From the NCBI GenBank assembly GCA_963842295.1, contig CAWJFY010000007.1:248001-312000 (forward strand): a stretch of DNA of 64,000 nucleotides. Direction: 5' to 3'. Position numbers and translations under genes: made by a program. How positions within the stretch are numbered: position 1 is the stretch's first letter; each line of letters begins with the position of its first letter. Positions 15,469 through 24,163 of the stretch are shown here, one piece after another. The stretch is from JAJNBA01 sp963842295 (GTDB taxonomy: Bacteria; Actinomycetota; UBA4738; HRBIN12). Under the pieces are notes generated by a model. The model searched no databases. It worked only from the letters and a program-made list of their open reading frames with translations, and was not told the origin of the DNA.

Positions 15469-16902
15469 GCGAGCACTCCCTTCAGGAAGTAGAAGAGGAA
15501 CCCCGCCGTCACGACGTACATCAATGGATGCACGTCGCGAAACTTTCCCTGCATCACGCGGATCGTCGTGTACGCGATGAAGCCGGCGCCAACCCCGTTC
15601 GTGATCGAGTAGGTGAACGGCATCATCCCGATCGTGAGGAGCGCCGGGATCCCGATCGAGGGATCCCGCCAGTCGATCTCGACGATCCCCCTCATCATGA
15701 AGTAGGCCACGACCACGAGAACCGGCGCCGTCGCCTCCGGGGGTATCACGCCGGCCAGGGGCGAGAGGAACACGCAGAGCAGGAACAGCACCCCGGTCAC
15801 GACCGAAGCGAGACCCGTCCGACCGCCCTCGCTGATCCCTGACGCGGACTCGATGAAGGTCGTGTTGGACGAGGCGCTCGCCGCACCGCCTCCAGCAGCG
15901 GCGAGTGAGTCGACGAGCAGGACGCGGTTCATGTTCGGAAGCTGGCCGTCCTCGTCGAGCAGTCCAGCCTCGTCGCCGAGGGCCACCGCCGTGCCCATCG
16001 TGTCGAAGAAGTCGGACAGCATCACCGCGAAGACAGGGACGATCGCCGCCCAGAACCCCAAGGTCGAGAAGAACCCGAACGAGAAGTTCCCCAGGAGGCT
16101 GAAGTCGGGCGCGGCCGTGACGGAATCAGGCACCTGCGCGATGCCGGGCCCGACGGCGGCCCAGATCGCGTTGTCGCCCCAGATCCCGTTGATGATCGCC
16201 GCGATCACGGTGGTGGCGACGATCCCGATCAGCAGACCCCCTCTGATCCTCCGGATGACGAGGATCGAGCAGAGCGCGAGCCCGATCGCGAAGGTGAGCA
16301 TCCGAAGCGTCGTGAAGTCGGTCGTGAGCCCGAGCGGGGGGTTGCCCGGCCCCTGGACGACGACTCCCGCGTTCACGAGCCCGATGATCATCAGGAAGAG
16401 GCCGATCCCGATCGCGATCGCTCGCTTCAGGTCCATGGGGATCGCGTTCAGCACCGCGTTTCGGAACCCCTGTGAGGACGAGAAGGGTGATGACGAGTCC
16501 CTCGACGACGATCACGCCCATGGCCTCGGGATAGGACAGACCCTGGCCCGCGACGAGCGTGAAGGCGACGAACGCGTTGAGCCCTAGGCCCGAAGCGAGG
16601 GCGAACGGGTAGTTCGCCCACAGACCCATGGCGATCGTCGCGAGACCCGCAACGAGCGCGGTCACGGTGAGCACCGGCCCGAACGATAGACCGAGTGGTT
16701 GCAGATCAGGGACGGAGGCGAAGCCCAGGATCGCGGGCTTGAGGAACAGGATGTAGGCCATCGTGAGCCAGGTCGTGATCCCGGCCACGACCTCGGTGCG
16801 GGGGCTCGAACCACGCTCCGAGATCTTGAAGAACCGGTCGAGGCCGCCGCTGCCCTCCGCCGCGGGCACTTTCACCACATGGTCGTGCTTGGTGTCTGAC
16901 AC
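15465..16902 (-). pseudogene. NCS2-type purine permease (AzgA/PbuG-like), interrupted by a frameshift
   Basis: Proton symporter for adenine/guanine/hypoxanthine by family. The N-terminal half reads from a GTG at 16902 (GGGAGG 3-4 bases upstream) through FFKISERGSSPRTEVVAGITTWLTMAYIL and VITLLVLTG, then leaves frame. The C-terminal half continues one frame over from FRNAVLNAIPMDLKRAIA to the stop at 15465. Deleting one base from the run of four C (plus strand) at 16467-16470 restores one continuous protein of about 478 residues, the normal family size with about 12 helices. Either a true inactivating indel or a homopolymer sequencing error; both halves remain well conserved, which favours error or a very recent event. 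Purine uptake would fit the PNP gene upstream. Confidence 0.85.
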
Positions 16903-17048
16903 GCGCCTCCCTCCCCCGGCCGGATGGCCGATCGTGCACCCAGGGGGAAGGCGCGAGCGGGATAGGACGCCGCCCAGCGCGCCGCAAACGCGAGTCATCC
17001 TTCGATGCGAGGAACGGCCGGTAAGCTTCGGCGACCCGTGATCGAGGA
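16903..17048. other. 146-bp divergent intergenic region
   Basis: Lies between the permease and the DUF3105 pair. TAAGCT at 17022-17027 is a possible plus-strand -10 with no clear -35. No purine-riboswitch-like fold was recognised upstream of the permease. Confidence 0.35.
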
Positions 17049-17054
17049 GTGCAG

Positions 17055-17843
17055 TTGACCGACGACGTCCCAGGAAGGCCCGACCAAGGTCGGCGGCTGA
17101 CCAAGGCGGAACGCAAGGAACAGGCTCGGCGCGAGCGTGAAGAGCTCCAGCGACGGCTGGCATCGAAGCGGCGCGCACGCACGCTGGGCATCGCGGTGGG
17201 CGTCGTGGTGGTCGCGGCGATCGTCTTCGTCACGACGCTGCTCCCCTCGGGAGGTGACTTGCCGAGCCCCGACCAGCTCCTCCAGCGGGCCGCCGCGGCC
17301 GCCGACACCGCCGGTTGCGGCGACGTGACGACGACGCCTCCGTTCGACCCTCCCGATGAGGATCGGACCCACATCGGTGGGGGCACCGTCGCCGGTCCGC
17401 CCCTTTCCTCCTACCCCACGACACCGCCCGCATCCGGTCCCCACGCCGACGTGCCGCTTCCCGCCGGGGTCTATGACTCCTTGACCATCTCGGACCTCTA
17501 CCGCTCGATCCACTCCCTCGAGCACGGGGCTACGGTGATCTGGTATGACCCCGCCGCGAAGGCGGACAAGGTGGCGCAGTTGACCGAGTACTACGACCGC
17601 CGTCTCCAGGACGCCGAAGTTGGTCAGGATCGGGTGATCGTGGCTCCGTATGATTTCCCGGGGGCTGCGGCGGGCATCCTGCCCGACGGTACCCAGATGG
17701 CGCTCGTCGCGTGGCACCGCCTCCGCACGTGCGCGAGCGTGGACCTGGCGGTCGCGTTCGACTTCACGTCTCAGTACAGCTTCCCCACGACGGCGGGTCG
17801 CGACTACCAGGGCGAGGCGCCCGAGCCGGGAAGCGCGATCTGA
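17055..17843 (+). CDS. DUF3105 family membrane-anchored protein (first of tandem pair)
   Basis: A roughly 262-residue protein: a charged cytoplasmic N-terminus rich in Lys/Arg/Glu (about 30 residues), one membrane segment (LGIAVGVVVVAAIVFVTTLL), then an extracytoplasmic DUF3105 domain with the conserved THI, YPTTPPASGPH and HSLEHGATVIWY segments; the His residues could bind metal. Function is unknown. I prefer the TTG at 17055 because GAGGAG lies 5 bases upstream; the in-frame GTG at 17049 overlaps that ribosome site. Its stop overlaps the start of a paralogue. Confidence 0.8.
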   Translation: MTDDVPGRPDQGRRLTKAERKEQARREREELQRRLASKRRARTLGIAVGVVVVAAIVFVTTLLPSGGDLPSPDQLLQRAAAAADTAGCGDVTTTPPFDPPDEDRTHIGGGTVAGPPLSSYPTTPPASGPHADVPLPAGVYDSLTISDLYRSIHSLEHGATVIWYDPAAKADKVAQLTEYYDRRLQDAEVGQDRVIVAPYDFPGAAAGILPDGTQMALVAWHRLRTCASVDLAVAFDFTSQYSFPTTAGRDYQGEAPEPGSAI

Positions 17844-18646
17844 TGGCCAAGAAGAAGAGGCGGCCGCGCCAGCGCCCACCGTCCGCGCCCCGGACGCCGG
17901 CGCAAGGCGGCTCGGCTGGTGAGGGCACCGCGCGTGGGGGCGCCGCGCGTGGTGGCGCGAACACCGAACGTCGCGAGCGCAAGGAAGAAGCCCGGCGGCT
18001 GCGGGAGGCGGAGCGACGCCGTGCGCGCCGCGCGGCGTCGCTCCGCCGCACCGTCTTGTCGATCGGGATCGCCGCGGCGGCCGTGGCGGCGATCACGATC
18101 TTCCGGAGCTTCGGCGGTCCGAACGACATCCCCGAAGCCGCGATCCGGACGGCGGAACAGGCGGGATGCACCGGGATCGAGAAGCGCCCCGACATCACAC
18201 CCGCCGAAAGGCACCTCGCCCCGGGACAGACCGTCGAATATCCGGACCCGCCGGCAACCTCTGGCCAGCACAATCCGTCGCCGCTGCCGGACGGTCCGAA
18301 GGTCTACGACGCGCCGATCGACGAGACGGCGGCGGTCCACTCGTTGGAGCACGGCGCCGTGTTCGTGTACTACCTCCCTGAGGCCGACGGCGGGATCGCT
18401 CAGGACGTGGTCGATCGGCTGAGCGAGATCGCGGATGGCAACAACGCCACCTTCCTCGCCCCCTACCCGGATCTCACGTCCGAGACCGCGCTCACGCTTA
18501 CCGCGTGGAACTATCGGCAGTCCTGTCCGAGGGGATCGGATAGCGACGGACTCACGCCGCAGTCCGCAGCGATCATCTTGAACGGGTTCGTGACCGGGTT
18601 CGAATGCACGGGAGAAGCTCCCGAGAACGGCGCGTCGCCGTGCTGA
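17843..18646 (+). CDS. DUF3105 family membrane-anchored protein (second of tandem pair)
   Basis: A 267-residue paralogue of the preceding gene. It has a very basic N-terminus (KKKRRPRQR and a long Arg/Glu/Ala-rich stretch), one membrane helix near residues 72-92 (TVLSIGIAAAAVAAITIF), and a DUF3105 domain with PPATSGQHNP and HSLEHGAVFVYY. It ends in a C-terminal Cys. The ATG at 17843 overlaps the upstream stop (TGATG), so the pair is translationally coupled. The frame is open upstream to 17711, but that part is a shadow of the first gene. Function is unknown. Confidence 0.85.
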   Translation: MAKKKRRPRQRPPSAPRTPAQGGSAGEGTARGGAARGGANTERRERKEEARRLREAERRRARRAASLRRTVLSIGIAAAAVAAITIFRSFGGPNDIPEAAIRTAEQAGCTGIEKRPDITPAERHLAPGQTVEYPDPPATSGQHNPSPLPDGPKVYDAPIDETAAVHSLEHGAVFVYYLPEADGGIAQDVVDRLSEIADGNNATFLAPYPDLTSETALTLTAWNYRQSCPRGSDSDGLTPQSAAIILNGFVTGFECTGEAPENGASPC

Positions 18647-18649
18647 GGT

Positions 18650-20392
18650 TCAGCTGACCTGGCAGATCCCGTTCGAACAGGCGATCTCCCCGTGCTCGAA
18701 CGACGCTCGGGCCACGCCGGAGGCGATACGCACCCGTGTCGTGGGATAGCCCAGCGATCCCTGGGCTGCGCCGCGCGCGAGGTACGTGGAGAGCACTTTC
18801 CCCCATAGGGCGTGCGCCCCAAGCCCCGGCTTGAAGTAGATCCGCCCCCGTTCGAGCACGATACGGCCACACGAGGAGCACGCCGCCGCGGCCTTCAGCC
18901 TTGGGCGAACGACGCCGGACACCGGGAGGCCGAGGTGGCCACCAGCCCCACCGGCGCCGAGGTATTCGGTGTGGATCGCCCCTGTGAACCACACGGTCAA
19001 CCCTACCCGGGTGTTGCGGTAGATACCGCCCCGCTGGAAGAGCTGACGGGAACCGTTGCCGAGGACCAGCAACCCGGTCTTGGGCAGCCCCGGTCGGCAC
19101 ATCACGGCGTCGTATTTCGCGCGGACCGCCCCGACGATGTTGCGGTCACTGTTGATCCAGACCCGCCCGTCCGGGAGCCCCAGCGCTGATCTCAGCTCGC
19201 TCCCGGCGACGGAGGCGGAGCCGCCGGTCCCACGAGCGATCGCGCTCACGATCCGGCCCGAGACGCCCCGCCGCACGTTGGTGAACCGACCGATCGTGCC
19301 GATGTGGCCCGTATAAGGAGCCAGCCTCGATGACAGGCCCGAGCGCGTGAAGCTCCTCGTCCAGTCCGTCCAGGGGTTGGCCGACGTGTTCTCCCCGGGA
19401 TCGCAGACGCCACGGAGGTATGGGATCGCGTATGCCGGATTCCCACCGTGCCATACGTCTTCGACGTCTTCGGAGTAGCCACCGTCCGAGGCCGCATAGA
19501 ACGCCTGGATGACCGATCCGTTGTACGTCACGATCTCGCCAGCCGTCGCAGCCACGGCGGCGACCCAGCGATCGCCGTCGACCCCGACCTCCTTGCTCCA
19601 CCCCACGTAGACCTGATCGCTCGCACCATCAGCGACATGACAGTCGCAGTCGCTCCGCAGCCCGTAGTTACGGATCTTGTACGTCGCGAACGTCCGGGCA
19701 GCGACGGCCTGCGCCCGCAGCGCCGCGCCGGGCCAGCTGCTGGGCATCTCGCCCATCCCGCGCAGATACCTCTCGAACGGCAGCTCGATCGTCAGCCGCT
19801 CGACGCAGCGGTTCGCACAACCGAGGAGATCGAACTCGAGGAACCCGTAGGCGTATGCGAATCCCTGGCGCCAGACCTCGTCCGCCTCCGGCACGAAGAC
19901 ACGATCGCCCGCCGCGTAGTTGGCGAAGAGCGACCGGGCGGGGCTGCCCCAACGGACGCCTCCCACGAGCCCCCCGTTGTGATCTCGGATGGAGTACTTC
20001 CGGAACGCCGGTGCGGCGGAGACCGTCCAGGTCTTCCCGCCGGGGATCGTCGCGACAGGTGTGACGCCCGGCCCGTCGAGCCACAGGCGCACGGGGCCGT
20101 TCCTCGCCGTGAGATGGATCGTCGAACGGCCGCTCGTGAGTCCCACCCGAATCTTCTTCGGCACGGTCGACGACCCGATCACCCGCGTCCGAGAGTAGAA
20201 GTGCGTGAGGATGTGCCGGTACGACCAGCCCTTCTGCGCCAGTCCGTACGCGCCCCATTGCGACATGCCGATGCCGTGGCCATAGCCCGACCCGTGGAAG
20301 CGGAAGCTGTCGGCGGCATGCGCGACCGATCCACCGACCAGCACGGCGACCAGCACCATCGCTGTCGCGAGCGGTCGAACACGTCGAACCAT
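18650..20392 (-). CDS. SpoIID/LytB-domain wall protein with C-terminal LGFP repeats
   Basis: A secreted 580-residue protein. Signal peptide MVRRVRPLATAMVLVAV.. to AHA (about residue 26), then SpoIID-like sequence (GYGHGIGMSQWGAYGLAQKG, FERYLRGMGEMPSSWP, ALRAQAVAARTFATY), and about 120 C-terminal residues with LGFP-type repeats (HLGLPVSG, SLGYPTTR), which bind the actinobacterial cell wall. SpoIID relatives are peptidoglycan lytic enzymes acting on denuded glycans. I chose the ATG at 20392 because it gives a clean signal peptide; the frame is open to 20428. It converges with the DUF3105 pair with 3 bases between stops. Confidence 0.88.
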   Translation of the reverse strand: MVRRVRPLATAMVLVAVLVGGSVAHAADSFRFHGSGYGHGIGMSQWGAYGLAQKGWSYRHILTHFYSRTRVIGSSTVPKKIRVGLTSGRSTIHLTARNGPVRLWLDGPGVTPVATIPGGKTWTVSAAPAFRKYSIRDHNGGLVGGVRWGSPARSLFANYAAGDRVFVPEADEVWRQGFAYAYGFLEFDLLGCANRCVERLTIELPFERYLRGMGEMPSSWPGAALRAQAVAARTFATYKIRNYGLRSDCDCHVADGASDQVYVGWSKEVGVDGDRWVAAVAATAGEIVTYNGSVIQAFYAASDGGYSEDVEDVWHGGNPAYAIPYLRGVCDPGENTSANPWTDWTRSFTRSGLSSRLAPYTGHIGTIGRFTNVRRGVSGRIVSAIARGTGGSASVAGSELRSALGLPDGRVWINSDRNIVGAVRAKYDAVMCRPGLPKTGLLVLGNGSRQLFQRGGIYRNTRVGLTVWFTGAIHTEYLGAGGAGGHLGLPVSGVVRPRLKAAAACSSCGRIVLERGRIYFKPGLGAHALWGKVLSTYLARGAAQGSLGYPTTRVRIASGVARASFEHGEIACSNGICQVS

Positions 20393-20476
20393 CAGAGGCC
20401 CCAAGGTCGGATCGGACACCCTACCCAATCGGTCACTGGACCCCGACGGTTGAGGACTTGTCGCGTCTACTCTCTC

Positions 20477-21484
20477 CTACTGCGGGGCGGAGCTCAGCCG
20501 GACCCCCTCAAGTTTCGCGCCTGGGGGCACCTGCACGTGCTCGCCGAGCACGGAATCGACCAGCGTCGCACCCGATCCCACGACTGCCTTCGGGCCCACG
20601 ATGGAGGCCACCACGCGAGCTCCGTCTCCCACCACGGCCCCGGCCAGCACGACGGCTTCATCCACCTCGGCCCCCGCTCCCAATCGGACCCCTTCTCCGA
20701 TCGCCACCGACCTCCCGATCCGTGAGGTGAGGTCGAGCGAGACTCCCGACCCGATCCAAGGGGTGTCGTACGAGATGCCCTCGAGCTTCCCTTCGAGCAG
20801 ATCGAAATGGGCCTGCAGGTACTGCTCGGGGGTCCCGAGATCGAGCCAGTAGGCGCCGGGATCGAACCCGTAGACCGGTGCCCCGTCCTTGATCAGCGCC
20901 GGGAAGACTTCCCCCTCGATCCAGATATAGGTCCCCGCCGGCCATGCCCGCAGAGCCGAGGGGTCCAAGACGTAGCTGCCTGCGTTGATGTCGCCCGGGA
21001 CCGGATCGGGCGGCTTCTCGCGGAACTCCGTGATGCGCCCCGTTGGATCGGCGGCCACGAGGCCGAAGGCTCGAGCGTCGTCCACGTGATGCAGCGCGAT
21101 CGTCGCGACCGCGCCCCGCTCGCGATGGCTCGCGAGCATCGCGGTCAGATCCAGGTCGGTGAGGATGTCCCCGTTCAACGCGAAGAACGGCTGGTCCCCG
21201 AGATGGTCGAGCGCGCTCACGATCGCCCCGCCTGTCCCCAGCGCCTCCCGCTCCGTGACCCAGGTGATCGCCGGTTCGCCGCGTCTCGCCTGGATGAACG
21301 GGTGGAACGTGTCTTCGAGGTACGGCGAGGACATGATCACCTCGCGAACGCCGTGGACGAGGAGATGATCGAGGACGTGATCGAGGATCGTCCGATCCAC
21401 GAGAGGAAGCAACGGCTTGGGGATCGTCTCCGTGAGCGGCCTGAGCCTCGTCCCTTCTCCACCCACGAGAACGACCGCCTTCAT
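20477..21484 (-). CDS. NDP-sugar pyrophosphorylase (mannose-1-phosphate guanylyltransferase-like)
   Basis: Activates a sugar-1-phosphate to an NDP-sugar. The 335 residues show the nucleotidyltransferase signature VLVGGEGTRLRPLTETIPKP at the N-terminus, a catalytic NGDIL strand near 110, the sugar-binding GxxxINAGSYVLD segment, and a C-terminal left-handed beta-helix (hexapeptide) domain from about 240 on. This layout matches GDP-mannose and glucose-1-phosphate pyrophosphorylases. GDP-mannose is favoured by the manB and SIS genes in this window. GAGGAGGG lies 4-5 bases before the ATG. It is the last gene of the minus-strand polysaccharide run. Confidence 0.85.
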   Translation of the reverse strand: MKAVVLVGGEGTRLRPLTETIPKPLLPLVDRTILDHVLDHLLVHGVREVIMSSPYLEDTFHPFIQARRGEPAITWVTEREALGTGGAIVSALDHLGDQPFFALNGDILTDLDLTAMLASHRERGAVATIALHHVDDARAFGLVAADPTGRITEFREKPPDPVPGDINAGSYVLDPSALRAWPAGTYIWIEGEVFPALIKDGAPVYGFDPGAYWLDLGTPEQYLQAHFDLLEGKLEGISYDTPWIGSGVSLDLTSRIGRSVAIGEGVRLGAGAEVDEAVVLAGAVVGDGARVVASIVGPKAVVGSGATLVDSVLGEHVQVPPGAKLEGVRLSSAPQ

Positions 21485-21536
21485 GACCCTCCTCGGCCTC
21501 CGGGCGTCGGCCAGGCCGCAGTGGATCTGGCGCGGC

Positions 21537-21977
21537 TCATGCGTGGCGCGTCTGCGCCACCAGGACGATACCGACGATGATGAACACCACGCCCGCGTAC
21601 CGCAGCCCCGGAACCTCCTGGTCGAGCACGAACCGATCGGCCAAGAGGATCAGGACGTACGTCAGGGATGCGAACGGATACGCGAACGAGAGTGAGGTTC
21701 GCGACAGGACGGCGAGCCAGACGATCGCCGAGAGACCGAACATGGCCAACCCGGCCCAGACCGCGGGCGTCGTGGCGACCTCGCGGAAGGACGCCCATCC
21801 GAGACGCAGGGCCCCGGAGCCGGCGGTCACCTGGTCGACCCCGTGCTTCAGCGTGAGCTGAGCGACAGCGGCGAGCGTGACGGAGAGCAGGATCAGCGCG
21901 ATCAACATGGCGTGGCTCGTCTCCCTGGGATGGGTGAGGCGACCGTCTTCGGTCGCATCGGATCGGTTTTCGGTCAC
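21537..21977 (-). CDS. small EamA/SMR-type membrane transporter
   Basis: A 146-residue protein with four predicted helices starting near residue 24 (MLIALILLSVTLAAVAQLTLKHG), in the drug/metabolite transporter superfamily. The size and the pattern AYPFASLTYVLILLADRFVLDQEVPG recall EmrE-like and ArnE/F-like half-transporters, which work as dimers and can flip lipid-linked sugars; the polysaccharide context favours the latter, but this is inference. The GTG at 21977 overlaps the stop of the Wzt gene (GTGA); an internal ATG at 21908, right before the first helix, is the alternative start. Confidence 0.72.
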   Translation of the reverse strand: MTENRSDATEDGRLTHPRETSHAMLIALILLSVTLAAVAQLTLKHGVDQVTAGSGALRLGWASFREVATTPAVWAGLAMFGLSAIVWLAVLSRTSLSFAYPFASLTYVLILLADRFVLDQEVPGLRYAGVVFIIVGIVLVAQTRHA

Positions 21978-23146
21978 AGGTCTTCGACCTCCACGGTCGG
22001 CTGGACCGCCAGAGGCTGTGCGCGATGGTCCGCCTCGGGGACCGTCAGCGGGTAGTGCTGCGTCTGCACGTGGAATAGCCGGCCGTCGGGCGAGTCCAAC
22101 CCCACGGTGACGAAATAGGCGCCGCTCGCCCAGGGCGCCGGCGGGATGCGGAACCGGACCCGCTTCTTCCCGTCGACGGGACCCAGGCTGACCCCCAGCC
22201 GCGATGTCTTCCCGTCGAGCACCTCTCGGTTCGACGAAGCCGACACCACGGCGAACGAGACCGCCGCATCGAGGACCGGGACGTCCGCTCGCAGATCCAC
22301 GGTGATGGTGAATCCTTCGCCGCGGTGCACGGTGTCCCTCAGACCGCCGTCCGATTCGATCACGACGCCGGAGATCTCCACCTCACGGCTCCCCTCTTCC
22401 GGAACGAAGTCGGGGTCGTCGCTGAGCAGCCGGTGCCGGAGCGTGCGGACGACCTCGTCCGGCGCGCCGATCGCGTGCACCCTGCCGTGCTCGAGCATCA
22501 CCGCTTCAGCGCAGACCTCCCGAACCGTGTCGAGCGCATGCGTCACGAGCACGATGGTTCGGCCCTCCGACTGGAACTGCCGTACCCGATCGAGGCAGCG
22601 ACGCTGGAACGACTCGTCGCCCACCGCGAGCACCTCGTCGATCAGGAGCACCTCCGGGTCCACGTGGACGGCGACGGCGAAACCGAGCCGGACCAGCATC
22701 CCCGAGGAGTAGAACTTCACCTGGTTGTCCATGAACTCCTCGAGCTCGGCGAACGCCACGACGTCGTCGTAGATCCGATCGGTCTGCCGGCGAGACAGCC
22801 CCAGGAACGAGGCGTTGAGGTAGACGTTCTCCCGCCCCGTGAGGTCGGGGTGGAAGCCGGCGCCGAGCTCGAGGAGGGGTGCGAGCCGTCCTCGATATCG
22901 GATCGTGCCGGAGGTGGGCCGGAGGATCCCCGCGATGCATTTCAGGAGCGTGGTCTTCCCGGAGCCGTTGTGACCGACCAGTCCAAGCGAGGACCCCTCG
23001 GCGATCTCGAACGAGACGTCGCGGAGAGCCCAGAACTCCTCCGAGCGGGAGCGCGAGACCAGCAGGCGCTGCTTGAGGGAGGTCGGACGTTCTCGATAGA
23101 GCCGGAACATCTTCGAGATGCCCTCGATCGTGATGGCGGTCGTCAC
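21974..23146 (-). CDS. polysaccharide ABC exporter, ATP-binding subunit (Wzt/TagH-like)
   Basis: Powers export of a lipid-linked polysaccharide across the membrane with the Wzm permease. The 390 residues have Walker A GHNGSGKT at 58-65, the ABC signature region KFYSSGMLVRLG around 144-154, Walker B LLIDE at 167-171 and the switch His in LVTHAL. Residues from about 245 on form a Wzt-C-like beta-sandwich that in O-antigen exporters binds the glycan terminus. The GTG at 23146 overlaps the permease stop. The frame is open far upstream (24088), but that is a shadow of the permease. Confidence 0.93.
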   Translation of the reverse strand: MTTAITIEGISKMFRLYRERPTSLKQRLLVSRSRSEEFWALRDVSFEIAEGSSLGLVGHNGSGKTTLLKCIAGILRPTSGTIRYRGRLAPLLELGAGFHPDLTGRENVYLNASFLGLSRRQTDRIYDDVVAFAELEEFMDNQVKFYSSGMLVRLGFAVAVHVDPEVLLIDEVLAVGDESFQRRCLDRVRQFQSEGRTIVLVTHALDTVREVCAEAVMLEHGRVHAIGAPDEVVRTLRHRLLSDDPDFVPEEGSREVEISGVVIESDGGLRDTVHRGEGFTITVDLRADVPVLDAAVSFAVVSASSNREVLDGKTSRLGVSLGPVDGKKRVRFRIPPAPWASGAYFVTVGLDSPDGRLFHVQTQHYPLTVPEADHRAQPLAVQPTVEVEDL

Positions 23147-23994
23147 ATCTCCTCCGCGAAGTCGCCGGAGCGATGGAAGAAGGAGCGCCACGCGAGGAAG
23201 AGCAACAGGACCGACACCGCCAGGACCGAGAGCAGAAGACCGGTCAAGGTCCCGAGGCTCATCGGTGGCAGGATCGGTTCCTCTCCGGGACCTGGCACGA
23301 CGATCGAGTAGAGCGCCCGCTGGAACCCGAGCGCGATCACCGCGACCGGGTTCAGGAGATAGAGGGACCACACGTCGAAGCCGAGGAACCGCATCGTCTG
23401 GAGCTTGTCTTGCACGAGCCACCCCTGGTAGACGATCGGCGTCGCCCAGAACCACACGAGCAACGCGAGGTTGAGGAGATGACCGACGTCCCGGTAGCGG
23501 ACGTTGAGCGCGGCGACCCAGAGCGCGAGCGCGGTGGCGAACACCAGCATGGTGATGATCGCGACCGGGTAGAGCCAGAGCTCGGGCAACCGGAACCCGT
23601 GTCCTGAGATCGCGATGAACAGGAGCAGGACGACGGACTGGAGCATGAAGTCGAACAGGGCCACACCCACCGCCGACAGCGGGAGGATCTCGCGTGGGAA
23701 CGCCATCTTCTTCACGAGGTTCGCGTTGTCGATCACGGACCGCGACCCGGCCTGCAGCGCGTTCGCGAGGAGGTTCCAGGCGAGCAGCCCCGACAGCAGG
23801 AACACCGGGAAATCGGGGACGGTGTTCCCGAGGACGAAGACGACCAGGGAGAAGACGGCCAGGAACATCACCGGGTTCAGCAGCGACCAGACCGCACCGA
23901 GCACCGACGCGGTGTACCTGACCTTCAGCTCCTTGCGAACGAGATTGACCAGAACCTCGCGGTGCGCGACCAGCTCGCGGAGCCGCGCACCCAT
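23143..23994 (-). CDS. polysaccharide ABC exporter, permease subunit (Wzm/TagG-like)
   Basis: ABC-2 type permease of 283 residues from the ATG at 23994, with the ELKVRYTASVLGAVWSLLNPV amphipathic entry and about six membrane helices (for example FSLVVFVLG, LLLFIAIS, ALALWVAALNVRYRDVGHLL). It forms the membrane channel for the Wzt ATPase encoded just downstream with a 4-base overlap. The start is uncertain: no good Shine-Dalgarno precedes the ATG, whereas a strong AAAGGAG (24052-24058) stands 6 bases before an in-frame ATC codon at 24045, which would add 17 residues. Confidence 0.88.
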   Translation of the reverse strand: MGARLRELVAHREVLVNLVRKELKVRYTASVLGAVWSLLNPVMFLAVFSLVVFVLGNTVPDFPVFLLSGLLAWNLLANALQAGSRSVIDNANLVKKMAFPREILPLSAVGVALFDFMLQSVVLLLFIAISGHGFRLPELWLYPVAIITMLVFATALALWVAALNVRYRDVGHLLNLALLVWFWATPIVYQGWLVQDKLQTMRFLGFDVWSLYLLNPVAVIALGFQRALYSIVVPGPGEEPILPPMSLGTLTGLLLSVLAVSVLLLFLAWRSFFHRSGDFAEEM

Positions 23995-24163
23995 GTGCAG
24001 TCGGGGCGGCTCCGAGGTTCGCTCGACGGCAGGGACCGACGTGATGGCTGACTCCTTTCGACGGGCGTGCGTCCGGGCCGGATCGCACCCCCGGCCGGGA
24101 AACACCCTGGTCAGGGGAACGGAGGCGAGTCTAGCAACCGCCTTGCGCCATCCAGCCCAGCGA
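23995..24163. other. 169-bp region between Wzm and the upstream glycosyltransferase
   Basis: No separate gene. It contains AAAGGAG on the minus strand (24052-24058) and possibly the true N-terminus of the Wzm gene. No hairpin terminator was recognised. Confidence 0.4.
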
